Shown piece by piece: positions 10,672 through 23,600 of a DNA stretch of 64,000 bases. This DNA comes from Maniola hyperantus. Its lineage: Eukaryota > Arthropoda > Insecta > Lepidoptera > Nymphalidae. The DNA lies in assembly GCF_902806685.2 (NCBI RefSeq), contig NC_048545.1:2071001-2135000 (forward strand), read 5' to 3'. Positions within the stretch are counted from its first letter, which is position 1; each line of letters opens with the position of its first letter. A program made the position numbers and the translations under genes. Below the pieces are notes generated by a model. It ran no database searches, was not told the DNA's origin, and was given only the letters and a program-made list of their open reading frames with translations.

Positions 10672-11157
10672 TTTTTTTTTTTTTTCTTCGGGGGAGGAAA
10701 AAATCCCTACGGACTTCTGCCTGCTGGCAGGGTGTGTCCAACTCGCACTGACGAAAATAACCTCCCCATGTCTACCAAGGTGAGCACGGAACTGCGTAAG
10801 CATTACTTCGTGCTGACCTCCTAAATTTCTAACTTCTTCTTTTCTTCTTTTTCCCGCTCTTCTCTTCTTATCATTATAGCCCGCAGCATTTGGCTATATC
10901 GTTGCCAGGCGTCCTCGCTCGACAGCATGCGCGCTATAAGGTTGCGGGCATTCACACCCTCCGCGTCTGTCGATCCTAGCGCTTTTGATCTTAGATCGGC
11001 ACAACCAGGACATTCAAAGATTGCGTGTCTCGGGGTGTCTTCCTCTCCGCATAAGTAGCAGTCTTCGCTCGTTGCTTTGCCAATTGCGAAAAGGTAGGTG
11101 TTAAACACCCCGTGACCGCTGAGGGCCTGCGTTAGCCACCGGTCTACCTCTCAGCAG
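10672..11157 (-). mobile_element. 5'-truncated R1-clade-like LINE with 11-bp TSD
   Basis: CTACAACAGCT flanks both sides (10661-10671, 11158-11168). The minus strand encodes the ORF2 C-terminus: RWLTQALSGHGVFNTYL, then a CCHC-type finger (CYLCGEEDTPRHAIFECPGC), then a charged tail stopping at 10821. A 3' UTR and a poly(A) seen as T's follow at 10672. The C-x2-C-x8-H-x4-C finger is typical of R1-clade ORF2 ends. Confidence 0.85.
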
Positions 11158-11391
11158 CTACAACAGCTACACCCAAAATTATTACTTCCTACCTCCATGG
11201 TACCTACCTTCTACCATTCGGCGACGGCTCTAAGTTACCATAGTTGACAATCCAAGAAGTAGGTACCTATAACTTACCTTCTTTCCATGCTACAACCCCA
11301 ATCGGTGACATTCTTTGCAAAACCAAGAAATATCTACTTCGTTTTCTCTCTGTTTGTCTATCAGTCTGTGATGGAGCCCTACCGCGGTAGT

Positions 11392-11548
11392 TTGACAGCT
11401 ACAGTGTGACGATCGCAATCACCTCCGATTGGTTGACGCTCGCTCACTATTGGCTACAATGCATTGTTGCAACAAGAACCGCACAAATTCAGCCAATCAC
11501 AACAATTGAGATTGTAATAATGATTGATGCAGGTCTTGCGAAACCGCC
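11392..11548 (+). repeat. MITE-4 copy (half palindrome)
   Basis: GATCGCAATCACCTCCGATT ... TTGTTGCAACAAGAA ... ATGATTGATGCAGG, matching one arm of the large inverted pair at 62140-62560. Confidence 0.7.
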
Positions 11549-11704
11549 CTACTCTATGTCGTGTCTGTCAGTATATCCGTCAGGCGAATTAAAACCTGTA
11601 TACTTCCCGATGACCTAGAATCATAGGCAGGTAAAATGTCTTATAGCACAAGTACGTAAAGGAAAAATCCAAAGACCGCGAATTTGTGGTTAACATCACC
11701 AAAA

Positions 11705-12045
11705 AAAAAACCCAGCCAAGTCTAGTTTTTTGTGATAAGTATAAGATTGCGAGTCAAACTCGCAATCTTATGTTGAAAATTGAAAATAGGTACTAATTAT
11801 TTTTTCATGAACACATTTAAAGTTTTTTAATGATGCATAGATGTTACCACACACTCACGGATTTATTCCTTTACTTGTAAGTACTATAAGGCCTAACTAC
11901 CTAGTACCTGCCAAATTTAATGATTCCAGATCAACGGGAAGAACCCATAGGTTTTCTTGACAGACAGATGGATAGACAGACAGACAAGCAACGAAGTTAT
12001 CCTATAAGGGTTCCTTTTTTCTTTTGAGGTACCTACGAAACTTTA
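11705..12045 (+). repeat. GCGAGTC/GTTCCGTACC repeat, diverged
   Basis: Shares ACCCAGCCAAGTCTAG, TGCCAAATTTAATGATTC, GATCAACGGGAAG and the GACAGACA run. Confidence 0.7.
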
Positions 12046-12059
12046 AAAAACTACCATAC

Positions 12060-12150
12060 TCCTTCCAGGTCAGCCCAATTCCACCTTAGACTGCATCATC
12101 ACTTACCACCAGGTAAGATTGCAGTCAAGGGCTAACTTGACTGAAATAAA
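12060..12150 (+). repeat. SINE-3 3' fragment
   Basis: Contains CTTAGACTGCATCATCACTT and AGGGCTAACTTG, the family's 3' end. Confidence 0.7.
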
Positions 12151-12229
12151 AATACCATTTAAATAAAGTTTTGCTATTCTATTTGTACCACAACCTTTTT
12201 ACGACACGGCCATGGAATACCTATTTATA

Positions 12230-12420
12230 TACCACGCGACAGGTTGAGATGGAAATCGGGGTGTGAGGCGGGGGGCGTCCCGCACACCCGCACAGCGCCC
12301 GCACTTGCCCGCACCGGGTTAACGCGGGGTCTGTGCGGGTGTGTGATAATTCCAAATCCATCCAGTAGTTTGAGCTGTGCGTTGATAGATTCGTTAGTCA
12401 GTCAGCTTTTCCTTTAAGTA
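12230..12420 (+). repeat. GC-rich repeat joined to a TCAG-tail fragment
   Basis: 12230-12345 (GCGACAGGTTGAGATGGAAA ... CGCACACCCGCACAGCGCC) has relatives at 16120, 21785 and 38530. 12355-12420 is the end of a TCAG-tail repeat. Confidence 0.6.
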
Positions 12421-12697
12421 CATATATATTCCACAGTAAATTTTAGACTTGGCTTTACAAAAGTTCAAAAATCTATTAAAAGGATGCTCCTAAAATGCAT
12501 CCTGTTATATATTTTGAATGAATGAATATGAATTATGAATGAATGAATATGTAAAAATTCATCACTTTTGGCCGCCTAATGTACCATATTCAAGCATAAT
12601 AAATGATTATAAACTATGATAATATTATGATTATGAATAATATTCTATTCTATCCTATTCTATTGACGTTTTGTGCTACCTACAAAGCTAAAATAAA

Positions 12698-12998
12698 GAA
12701 AAAATCGGTCAAGTGCGAGTCGGACTCGCATACGAAGGGTTCCGTGCCATCGTACAAGAACTAACACTTAAATTTTTTAATTTTAATGGCGACCATTTTG
12801 AAATTTTTATTATTTTTCTTTTAACAATTTTTATATCTTCGATAGAAATATACCTTCTGTGGAAATTTTAACTCTCTACCTATTACGGTTCACGAGATAC
12901 AGCCCGCTGACAGACAAACAGTCGAACGGACGGACAGCAGAGCTTAGTAATAATAGGATCCCGTTGGCACCCTTCAGGTACGGACTACGGAGCCCTAA
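12698..12998 (+). repeat. GCGAGTC-type repeat, second subtype
   Basis: GTCAAGTGCGAGTCGGACTC, then GGTTCACGAGATACAGCCCG and CCTTCAGGTACGGA. The CAGCCCGCTGACAGACA block marks the subtype also seen at 29735-29900 and 60205-60455. Confidence 0.75.
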
Positions 12999-13304
12999 AA
13001 AAAATGACGTAACTAAAAATCTAAGCTTAAATATAAGGTTCTGACTAAAGGATGAACAGTAGATAGGCCATCGGTCGGGCGGAGTGTAAGTTCTAAAGTT
13101 TAAAAAGATCCTAGGTACCTACCTACTACGTATACTGTTTAATTTGTTTTTCATAATATCGGAAACTCCGTGATAGGCCCATAAATAAAACTGGTATGTT
13201 ATGAAAAAATAAATCCGCCATTAATCTTTTTTGCCTATAAAAAAGTTAATTATTATTATATTATATCGATTATTATAATGAAAAGAAGTTTCCAAGTTCA
13301 TAAT

Positions 13305-13705
13305 ATTTTTTAAGATTCCGTACCTCAAATGGAAGAAAAAGAACCCTTATAAATCACTTTGTTGTCTGTCTATCTGTCTGTGTCTGTCAAGAAACGTATA
13401 GGGTACTTCCCGTTGACCTAGAATCATGAAATTTGGTAGGTAGGTAGGTCTTATAGCACACGTAAAGGAAAAAATCTGTTACATCATTTAAAAAATTAAA
13501 AGGTATTTTCAATTTTCAAAGAGAGATAATTATAGCAAGTGGGCTATCTGAATATGAAAAAGGAATTACCTGTAAATTCTAAAACAGTTTTTTATGTATT
13601 TTTAGGCATAATAGTTTTTGATTAATCGTGCAAAATGTCGAAAAAAATACCCGAGTACGGGACCCTCGGTGCGCCAGTCTGATTCGCACTTAGCCGGTTT
13701 TTTAA
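13305..13705 (-). repeat. GCGAGTC/GTTCCGTACC repeat, reverse
   Basis: Reads TCCGTACCTCAAATGGAAGA at the left and AGTCTGATTCGCACTTAGCC at the right. Confidence 0.8.
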
Positions 13706-14658
13706 CAGTTAACTGTTCGCAACGCAATATACCATAAGTGTTGTGAGCTATTTCATATGTCTTTGAGCGTAACATAATTATATAGTGTGTCTGTAACATC
13801 GATGGTCTGTAGGTAAGCGATACAAACAATTTTATCGACAAATCAATTTTTTATAATCAACTTTGTGGAAATGGCAGCCATTTTAATTTTCATTTCGACT
13901 AAGCCAGGGTACTTGCATTTATTTAGCAATTTCTCATGATGTAGCAGTCCTACAAACATAAAACTACATAGTTTTGTTCGATAGCTAAAAATGTACCCAA
14001 CAAATTGGTGTTACAAATATTGACTAATTTTGTCATTAAGATACAGCAAAAAATAGTAAACCGAAAAAAACATGACAAAAAATTAGATTCTCTTTTTTGT
14101 TTTTTTAAGATTTTTGTGAAAACTAGGTAATTAATCTGCCGGTTTTTTGCATGCTTTGGATAGTTTGGATATTTTCTAAAAATTAACACCAAAATGAAAG
14201 CTTTTAATCAAATAGTTTACGAGTTATGACAGTTTGAATATAACCTTTTATGTGCATCCTGTAATATGGACAGAAATAAAAAACGATATCAATCATAATA
14301 TGGCTTTTAATTTAGCAGAAAATTACATAAAATTTAGAAACTATCTAACTACTTAGTTAAATTGTAACAGTAAGTAATTGTAGTTAGGTAATAGTGGTTG
14401 TTAGTACACCGAAACTTTCGTATAGGTAGGTACTTAATTTACTTTCATTTATTTTACAGAATAAATCATTCTTAAATAATACCTATTAAAATTTTGTTTT
14501 TTTTTAATACAAAACAGTTTCTGTATTGATTTCTGGTGGTATCGTGTTTCTCAGTGTTGTTTACTTTTTAAATCAGCTTAGAAAATATAGAAATAAATAG
14601 GTACCTACGATTGTTACAAAGTTTGTGGAGAGCGTGTAACAATTAACAACTTTTAACT
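13706..14658. other. AT-rich spacer upstream of CD36 copy B
   Basis: No gene or clear repeat is visible. It must hold the copy B promoter and 5' UTR. I see no unambiguous TATA or initiator pair. Confidence 0.4.
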
Positions 14659-17600
14659 ATGAAGACGTCTAACACGAAGAATAATCAAGCAGAAAATGTG
14701 ATTCCAAGTAAGTAACGTTGTTGTAAGTATAATTTGTTTATTAAAACGATCTCTATATTGTGCCTTCTTAGTTCTTGTGCACTGGATTGACCATTCTTAA
14801 ATCACCTGTACGCTTAGTATAAGATTTTACGTCTCACCAAACGTTGCTAGAATTCGAAAGTCGAAACACAATAACATCAAAGTAAAATAGATCGTAAGAT
14901 CCTTGAATTGAAGTCAAAAATTCAATACCGACTTTAATTTCGCAACGTTACCGCTTGAAACGCTGGCTGTATATGTGTAGACAAACTTTGAGTTAAGATC
15001 CAGTTTACTATAACGCTGAAGTGTTTCCACATTCGAATACTATCAACGTTGGTGAGACATAAAATCTCGTACTAAGGGTACTGATGTAACCACAAATTCA
15101 CTGTTTTCAGTATGAATGTACAGGCGAAGACCTTTCATATGATACCCCACTTGATTTAGTCACTCCCTTCGGAAGTTGAAAATACTAATTATTAGTTCAT
15201 GACCACAATTTAATTATTTTTGTGTGATCTAACCCTAAATTCACGGTTTTCATATTTTTCCCCAAATGTCAGCTATAAGATCTACCTACCTGCCAAATTT
15301 CATCATTCTAGGTCAACGGGAAGTACCCTGTAGGTTTCTTGACAAACAGACAGACAGAGCGACAGATAGACAACAAAGTGATCCTATAAGGGTTCCTTTT
15401 TCCTATTGAGGTACGGTAGGTACCTACCTAAAAAAATTGTTCAATTTGAAAATGTTTTCAAAAAAACATTCGAAATTCAATTAGAAAACATAGTTTCGTT
15501 TGTGATTGGTTGGTGAGATTTTTGCCTATCACTTGTCTCGGAGTACGTCCAGAAAGAGAGCGCTTACTAAATTCTTTTTGCGGATAGGGACTAACCTAGT
15601 ATAGAATTGGCATTTCACGGAGAATGTTTGAATATTATATAATTTTTTTTAAATAAGTAAATAAATTTTTTAAAAATTAAAAAAAAAAAAATTCATATCA
15701 TAGGCAAGAATTTTTAGTCTATAGAAGTGACAGCCACACAGCTGAGCTGGGCTGCCCGTGCAAAGCCAGGTCGAGTTGAATAGTTAAAAACTAGTTGATT
15801 GTATTATCTATGGCGTGCTCTGCGGAGTAGCGAATCTATTGGAAACGCAGAGGAAACGTCACTCTCTGAAATGGCGCGTAAAAAGAGTAGTTTGGTGTTG
15901 GTCTTGTGCTGATATAACTAAGAATTACTAACAGTGAATAAAAGCCTTCTAAAGTATATCAAAGTGGTTTTCCTTCTAATAATACCTAGGTACCTTTTTT
16001 TTCAGCGAAGATCTGCATACTGATCGCAGTTGGATTTATATTACTGGTTGTACCAATAATATCACTCATGATGGATACGCACATTCTTATGATAAAACAC
16101 GTAAGTTACGTACCTATAGTACGCGACAGGTCTATGATGGCAATCGGGGTATGAGGTGAGGGGACGCCCCGCACTCACGCTTTCAACCGCGCTCGCGGAA
16201 AGGGACATAGGCTACTTTTTATCCCGGAAAATCAAAGAGTTCCCACGGGATTTTTAAAAGCCCAATTCCACGCGGACGAAGTCGCGGGCATCAGCTAGTG
16301 TAATAATAATATATTAAAAATCATCTTTTTATCAGATATTACATCCATTTTGTTAGTAATAAAATTAATTACTTATGTCTATTGTCTATGTTTAGTAAGA
16401 AGGCTGTTTTATGCACAATTTTATTTGTCTAGGAATCTTTATATATCAAAGGAAAAGGTGACTGACTGACTTATCTATCAACGCACAGCTCAAACTACTG
16501 GACGGATCGCGCTGAAATTCGGCATGCAGATAGCTATTATGACGTAGGCATCCGCTGAGAAAGGATTTTTCAAAATTCAACCCCTAAAGGGGTAAAATAG
16601 GGGTTTAAAATTTGTTTAGTCCACGCGGACGAAGTCGCGGGCATAAGCTAGTGGAGTATATTATGGAGACACTCAAGCAATTATAGGTTTTCCTTGCGCA
16701 CAAAACTCCGCAAAGTTAGAGGTCAGTGCCCGGGACTAAGCCCCCAACCTCCGAATAAGGCTATTATCAAATACCTAATAGTTATTTGTGGTTATTTTTA
16801 CTCTAGCGTTCGCACAAAGGCAGATTGTATCTATTCAAAAATTACGATGATTAACATGATAAGTAGGTAGGTATGTACTTAGTTTTAGTTTAATAGATAG
16901 GTATAAAGTAACACTAGGTATTCGCAGGCTTCTTTTCGGGTGCTTTTTATACAAACGTTTTCTCTAGTAGGTTCCTATTACGTAATTTAGTACGTAATTT
17001 ATTTTTTGCTGTTTTAGATGTAAAAATAAACCAAATAGGTATTAGCCGATTTATATTCCGAAAATATAATCAGTATACCTAGTAGGTGCCTACCTACTTA
17101 AAATTACTTAATAATTTGTTTTGAAAAATGCGCTTGAAATTGGAACATCTGTATTCTGTATTTTCGGCAAAATCAAATAAGTATGATCTATTTATTAATT
17201 AACTTACAATTTTTAATAACTGTGGTTTGTTCAAAGTAATTAATTCATTTAGTAAAATTTGTACAACGTAAGCAGGTGGGTAATGCTGTCGTTTATTTGT
17301 GTTTAAAAGTTTTTTAAAAGTCTGTGGGAATTCTCTGATTTTCTGTGATAAAAGTAGCCTGTGTCACTCTCCAGTCTTTACTTATATCCATGCAAAAGAT
17401 CGTCAATGACGATCCGTTGCACCCAATGACTTCTATGTATACTATTAGCACCTAGTAGACAGTAGTATACAGCGTTGCCAGACGTCCCGATTTTGGCGGG
17501 ACGTCCCGATTTTTCAAGTCAAATTCAAATGTCCCGCGCGGGACAAGCTCAGTCCCGCATTTCGGGGATAACTCGACCGTGCGTGCAGCGTACTGGGGAA

Positions 17601-20600
17601 ATGTGAGCGGGTGGCACAGACAAGCCCGACAAGAAAAAATCTGTAAGACGTCTTATTATTGTCTTTAAGATATCTAAAGATATCTAAAGATATCTTAAAG
17701 TGCAGCGTGCTGAGGAAACGTGAGCGGGTGGCACAGACAAGCCCGACAAGAAAAAAATCTTAAGATGTCTTATTGTCTTTAAGATATCTTTAGGAGTACT
17801 ATTTTTTTGTTGGGAAGTGAGGACTGGCTGCCCGCCCCCGGAGCGTACCTAATGAAGATAAGCGCGCGATTTTTGCTATCTATTGTCACGTAAACGTCAT
17901 TTGAATTGAAATAAAAAGGTAAATATTTAAAAACTTCTGATTATATGCGTTTTTTAACATGTCCCGCTTTCGACGAGAGAGCTTTTTTCACTCAAAAAGT
18001 TCCAAAATCCCGACTTGGCAATTAAAAAAACTGGCAGCGCCTGGTAGTATAGTATAGTATAGTATAGTATAGTATAGTATAGTATAGTATAGTATAGTAT
18101 AGTATATAATATAATAGTATACATACATAGAAGTCATTGGTTGCACCCCTCACGCCTCCCTATCCGCCTTCTCCACTCCTGTCTCGCTGGCGAATACGTT
18201 TAGAATAGAACAGAATTTTCGAAGGAGTGCGTGGGATTTTCGTGAACGGAGTCCAATCAATTAGTAGTCGTGGTTTGGTTTACAGTTGACGAGGATAGCG
18301 AACGGCTCAGATATGAGCAACTTTCTGCAACAAGAGACACCGGGAGTTTTTTTGTATGTTTACGTGTTCAACGTCACGAATGGAGAGGCGTTTGTTTCGG
18401 GAGAAGATGAGAAGCTGAAGTTACAAGAAGTCGGGCCTTTTATTTACCAGTAAGATTGTTTTTCCCACTTGACTTTATTCAGACCTTACTCAGCTGAGAT
18501 ACATAGAGCTTTGAAGACTTTACTTACCTGAGCTCTATGAATCTTACTTTGACTTTTTTCAGACCCAAGCCAGAGTAAAAAAAATATGTAGTCGGGCGAG
18601 CATAATAAACGAAACTAGAAATCAAAGCCAGAAGCTCGCCCGACTTCAGCATACATACACGTGTAGGAATAAAATTATTTATGACTTTGTATATAATTTT
18701 TCTGAAAACTTCAATAAAATATTTCTATTTCTTCTAAATATTAAACGTATAGAGCGGAGCGAGACCAATAATTAATCTATGTATTAAACAGAGAATTTAC
18801 TTTACTTATCTAAACAATTGAACGTAAAAATTACAGATCGAAAATATCATCAACCTGTAGCTGAAGGGTTGATGCAATGAAGAACCAGCTACATATAATG
18901 ATGTTTATTTTACACTTTACAATTGATATGTTATGTACAATACAGACGGGCTCGCGAGGTTTATATAATACAATGGTAGATGCTGACGTGACGAGCGGAT
19001 GATAGGGAATGTGGAATCTTGTAACGTGCGTGACCAGGAGGATTCTCCGCTGCGTTCCAAATTTGAATATTGTTGTGTGGCAGCTGCGAAGTTTTCCTAA
19101 TAGCTGCCAGCCAAGTAACGGTAGAGGTTGCACCTCTACAAACCAACTACAAGACTTTGTATTGTAGTTGGTTTTGGAAATCGGTTTTTTTAATATATTT
19201 TTTATTTTAATTTTTTTAGTGTAAGTAGTCATTGCTTGGTACCTAAAATATCAGTTCACCAGCAAAACTTTCCAATTACACACGGCTTAGGAGTTCAGTA
19301 CCTTGCAGCATCAGGATTGAAGAGTTGGGACTTGAAATTCAATAATAAAGTCTATGCTATGCATTCACAATATTATTTCACCAGGAACAGTTCCTGAATC
19401 TCTATGGTTTAGGAGTTGCTGTACCCTGCATCATCAGTTTTGAGGAGTTGGGGCTTGGAGTGTAATCATGAAGCCGTTGCTTGATACCTAAAATATCAAT
19501 TCACCATCAGAAATTCCTGAATCCCCACTGAAAAAAAATTTGCAAATCGGTCCAGGAACCTCGAAAAAATCGTGTAGGTACATAGGTACATTTAAAAAAA
19601 ACTGGCTGAATTGAGAACCACCTTCTTTTGGAAATTAAAGTTAAAAATGAAGATAGACTTATTCAGAAACTGAACAAAATTACAGTTTGCCCTACTGATC
19701 TCAGCCTTGGTCGATTAGGTGGACAGGCGACATCAAATGAGTCGCAGGGAACCACTGGATACAGGAGGCGCAAGACCCTACAAGAGACCTATGTCCAGTC
19801 TGGCCACCACGCTGGCCAAGCGCAGATTGTCAGACTTTACACACCTTTGAGAACATTATAGCATCTATATATCTCAAGCACGCAGGTTTCTTCTTGATGT
19901 TTTCCTTTACTGTTAACAAAACGGACATTAACTTTTCATCTTATAAAAACTTTTTTTTGTTCCAGGGAGTACCGAAAAAATGATCAATTTGAGTTGGATG
20001 AAGAAGCGGGTGTGATGCGGTACACGCCACGTTTGTGGACGAAATTCGTCCCCGAAGGCTCCGTGGGGGACCCTCATAAGATAAACGTCACCGTGCCTAA
20101 TATAGCTTTGCTGGTACGTTTGCGACAATTTATCTCTCTCCACCTGCTACGCACAAGACGGTCATTTTGAAAGCTATAAAGTTAAAGCTATAATTTAGGT
20201 TGACAGGCGACATCTAACGAATCTCAGGGAACCAGGCGCAAACCCTACAAGAGACCTATGTCCTGTTATGGACATAGTTCTCTTGTAGGAAATATTAAGA
20301 AGAAACTTGAGAGCCCTCTTTAATGTTTCAGAAATTTTACCTAATTAAAGCTAGAGCGGATCCGCTATTTATGTATCAAATTTTTCTCCAGGCAATGGCA
20401 TCAATGCTCTCCGACTACCCGTTCTTAACAAAGACAGGCTTCAACATCCTGGTGAGCCGTGTGAACGCCCCTACCCTGCTGAACGTGGACGTCCACAGCC
20501 AGCTGTGGGGCTACGAGGAGCCACTCATTTCCATAGGCAATACGCTTCTGCCTGGCTGGATTACCTTCAGCAAAATGGGTCTTTTAGACCGGGTGTGTAT

Positions 20601-23600
20601 TTTGCTATTTTCTCTAAATCTAAAGTCAAGGTCAGATTACGCTGCTGTAACTCCAATGCACAAAATCTGCTACTGCCCTGTAAAAAAACATGGCTTCCAT
20701 TTAGGGACACACATCTTATACCCTGAGGAAGCTCTCTAATTCCAGTCAGGAAAGTGCTGCTGTATCTGGCAGTCATGATTAATATTGGCGAGGAAATTTA
20801 ATATTGGTGGCGATCACAATAGATCGGAGACAGTTGACGTGATACATGGACTCAACTTCCAAAGCTGCGCTTTTTGGTGCGAGGTCGCCATTCCATTACA
20901 TTGGGACCCCAATGTCTTTCGGTTTTTCGCACTGTGTGCCCTGACCATTTCCACTTCAGCTTCGTAACCCGCTGAACTATGTCTGTTACTCCATGGGGAT
21001 CATGATCATCATCATGATCAACCCATCGCCCGGCTCATTACAGAGCACGGGTCTCGATTCAGAGTGAGAAGGGGTTAGCCGTAGTCTACCATGTGCGGAT
21101 TGGTAAACTTCACACACCTTTGACAACATTATGGAAAACTCTCAGGCATGCAGGTTTCCTCACGATGATTTCCTTCACCGTTAAAGCAAGTGATATTTAA
21201 TTACTTAAAACGCACATAACTCTGAAAAGTTAGAGGTGCGTGCCCGGGATCGAACCCCCCGACCTCCGATTCGAAGGCGGACGTCCTAGCAACTAGGCTA
21301 TCGCAGCTTGCTACGGGGATGCTTTCAGATAATTTCCGTGACTTCTTATATACTTATAAGTTTTTCATACAAGTTTTCACTTGTTCCAGTTATACAACCC
21401 GCCAGCAATACCTCGCTTAGAGCTTGGAATCACAAACAAGGACAAGTACATGATAAAGACTTTAAACGGCGCTCGAGGACTAACCGCGTGGGAATACGAG
21501 AATCCCAGTAAAAGGTGCACATATCTACATCTTTTTCTTTTATGACACACTTTGTAATATTATGGCATCATCATCAGCCTGTATACAGCACTGGATATAC
21601 TTAGCACTTTTCAAAACCAGCGTCCTGCAATAACTTCCCCCATCTTCCTTCCTTCTTTTTTGGTCCAATATACACTCTGCTTTAATAAAACTTAAAGTTG
21701 GGGCTAACAATGCTAAAATCACCAGATGTAGGTATAATTTTGTGCGGGTAACTTTGAAGGGATATGGCAGCTAAATTAAACCCAGATACAGAAAGCGACA
21801 GGTCGATATGGCAATTGGATGGGAACGCCCCGCGCATCGAGAATCGAGAAAAAATTGTTGTCCTTTTAAACTATAAATGAAAGTTGGGGTATCGTTTTTT
21901 TAAAAAGAATATTAGCCATGTTAAATGACTCATATTCCCCTTACCTCTCCAACTAAGCGTCAAGCTTGTGCTAGGAGAAGGTACGACAATAGTACAACGG
22001 GCGGGGTTTGAACCGTCAACCTTTCGATTTTCAGTCAACTCCTTTACCAGTTGAGCTATTGAGGCTCAAATTAGCAACTCTTCGTATCTTTTATGCCTCA
22101 ACTCTCACCAGATAGTGAGTACCTTAGCTTTTCCTAGCTTTCCATAATAACCTAATTCAGTATAGGTCTCTTTTTCAGAACTCGTTGCAACACTCTAGTA
22201 GACACATACGAAGGGATCGCCTACCCTCCAGCCTTGACACCTAAAACCAAACTGAGGATATACCGCAATGTCTTATGTCGAATGTTAGATCTCGAGTTAG
22301 TCGGAACCAGAACTACAGACTACGGCACTGAAGCTTTTATCTATAAAATCAGTAACGACACCTTCAATATAGGACCGAGTACTGAATGCCTTTGTGGAAA
22401 AAGGGCGTGCAAAAATGGAGTATCAGATTTGTCACCGTGCTTATATAGTAAGTCCTTTTTATTATTTAGGTGATGATGCATATAAAGCTGTGATAGCCTA
22501 GCGGTTAGGACGTCCGCCTTCTAAAATCGGAGGTCGGGGGTTCGATCCTGGGCACGCACCTCGAACTTTTCGGAGTTTTAAGTAATTAAAAAATATTACT
22601 TGCTTTAACTTTAACTGCATGCCTGAGAGTTCTCCATAATGTTCTCAAAGGTGTGTGAAGTTTACCAATCCGCACATGACCAGCGTGGTAGACTATGCCC
22701 AAAACCCTTCACACTCTGAGAAGAGACCCGTGCTCTGTAGTGTGCCGGCGATGGGTTGATCATGATGATGCATTTGAGTATAAGTAAGTACCTATTCTTA
22801 TGAAAATGATGTGTCTTTAATGGAACGACTCAAAAAACAAATTGCTTCCGATTGTAATCGTAGGCGGTGGCAAGTGTTGCAATACAAAATGCCCTTTTCA
22901 TAGAGGAGACCCGTGCTTAGTAGTGAGATGGCAATAAGTTGATGATGATGAAAAATAAGTCTTCGAACAGTGCGTATTGCCAGTGATGACAATATATTAT
23001 GGATCCGAGACATGGTCGTTAACTATGGACCTCATAAGAAAGCTCAGAGTCACTCAGCGGGCGATGGAGAGAGCTATGCTTGGAGTTTCTCTACGAGATC
23101 AAATCAGAAATGAGGAGATCCGTAGGAGAACTAGAGTAACCGACTTAGCTCAACGGGTTGCGAAGCTGAAGTGGCAATGGGCAGAACACATAGTTCGTAC
23201 AACCGATAGACGTTGGGGTCCCAAGGTGATGGAATGGCGACCTCGCACCGGAAGACGCAGCGTTGGAAGACCCCCCACTAGGTGGACGGATGACATCAGA
23301 CGAGTCGCAGAGAGCCGCTGGATTCAGGCGGCGCAAGACCGTGGCGTGTGAAAGTCCCTACAAAAGACCTATGTCCAGCAGTGGACGTCTATCGGTTGGT
23401 GATGATGAAAAATATGATGTGGAAAATATACAAACTGCTCATCAATTTGCAGATCTTCCTCTGGCGCTATCTCATGCTCACTTCTTGCACGCGGACCCTC
23501 AGCTATATGAACGCATTGAAGGCATACATCCTGATGAAACGCAACATGGCAGCGAGTTTGTGGTGGACCCTGTAAGTTAGCACTTGGCTTCCTATTTTAA

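Noticed and set aside
18831..19232. 133-codon minus-strand ORF in a CD36-B intron
   Set aside because: No domain, leader, splice context or paralogue. AT-rich composition can produce it by chance.
22485..22560. Possible tRNA gene (A and B boxes present)
   Set aside because: The same sequence with its non-tRNA body recurs at 21003 and 39905, and no acceptor stem pairs. It is a SINE head.
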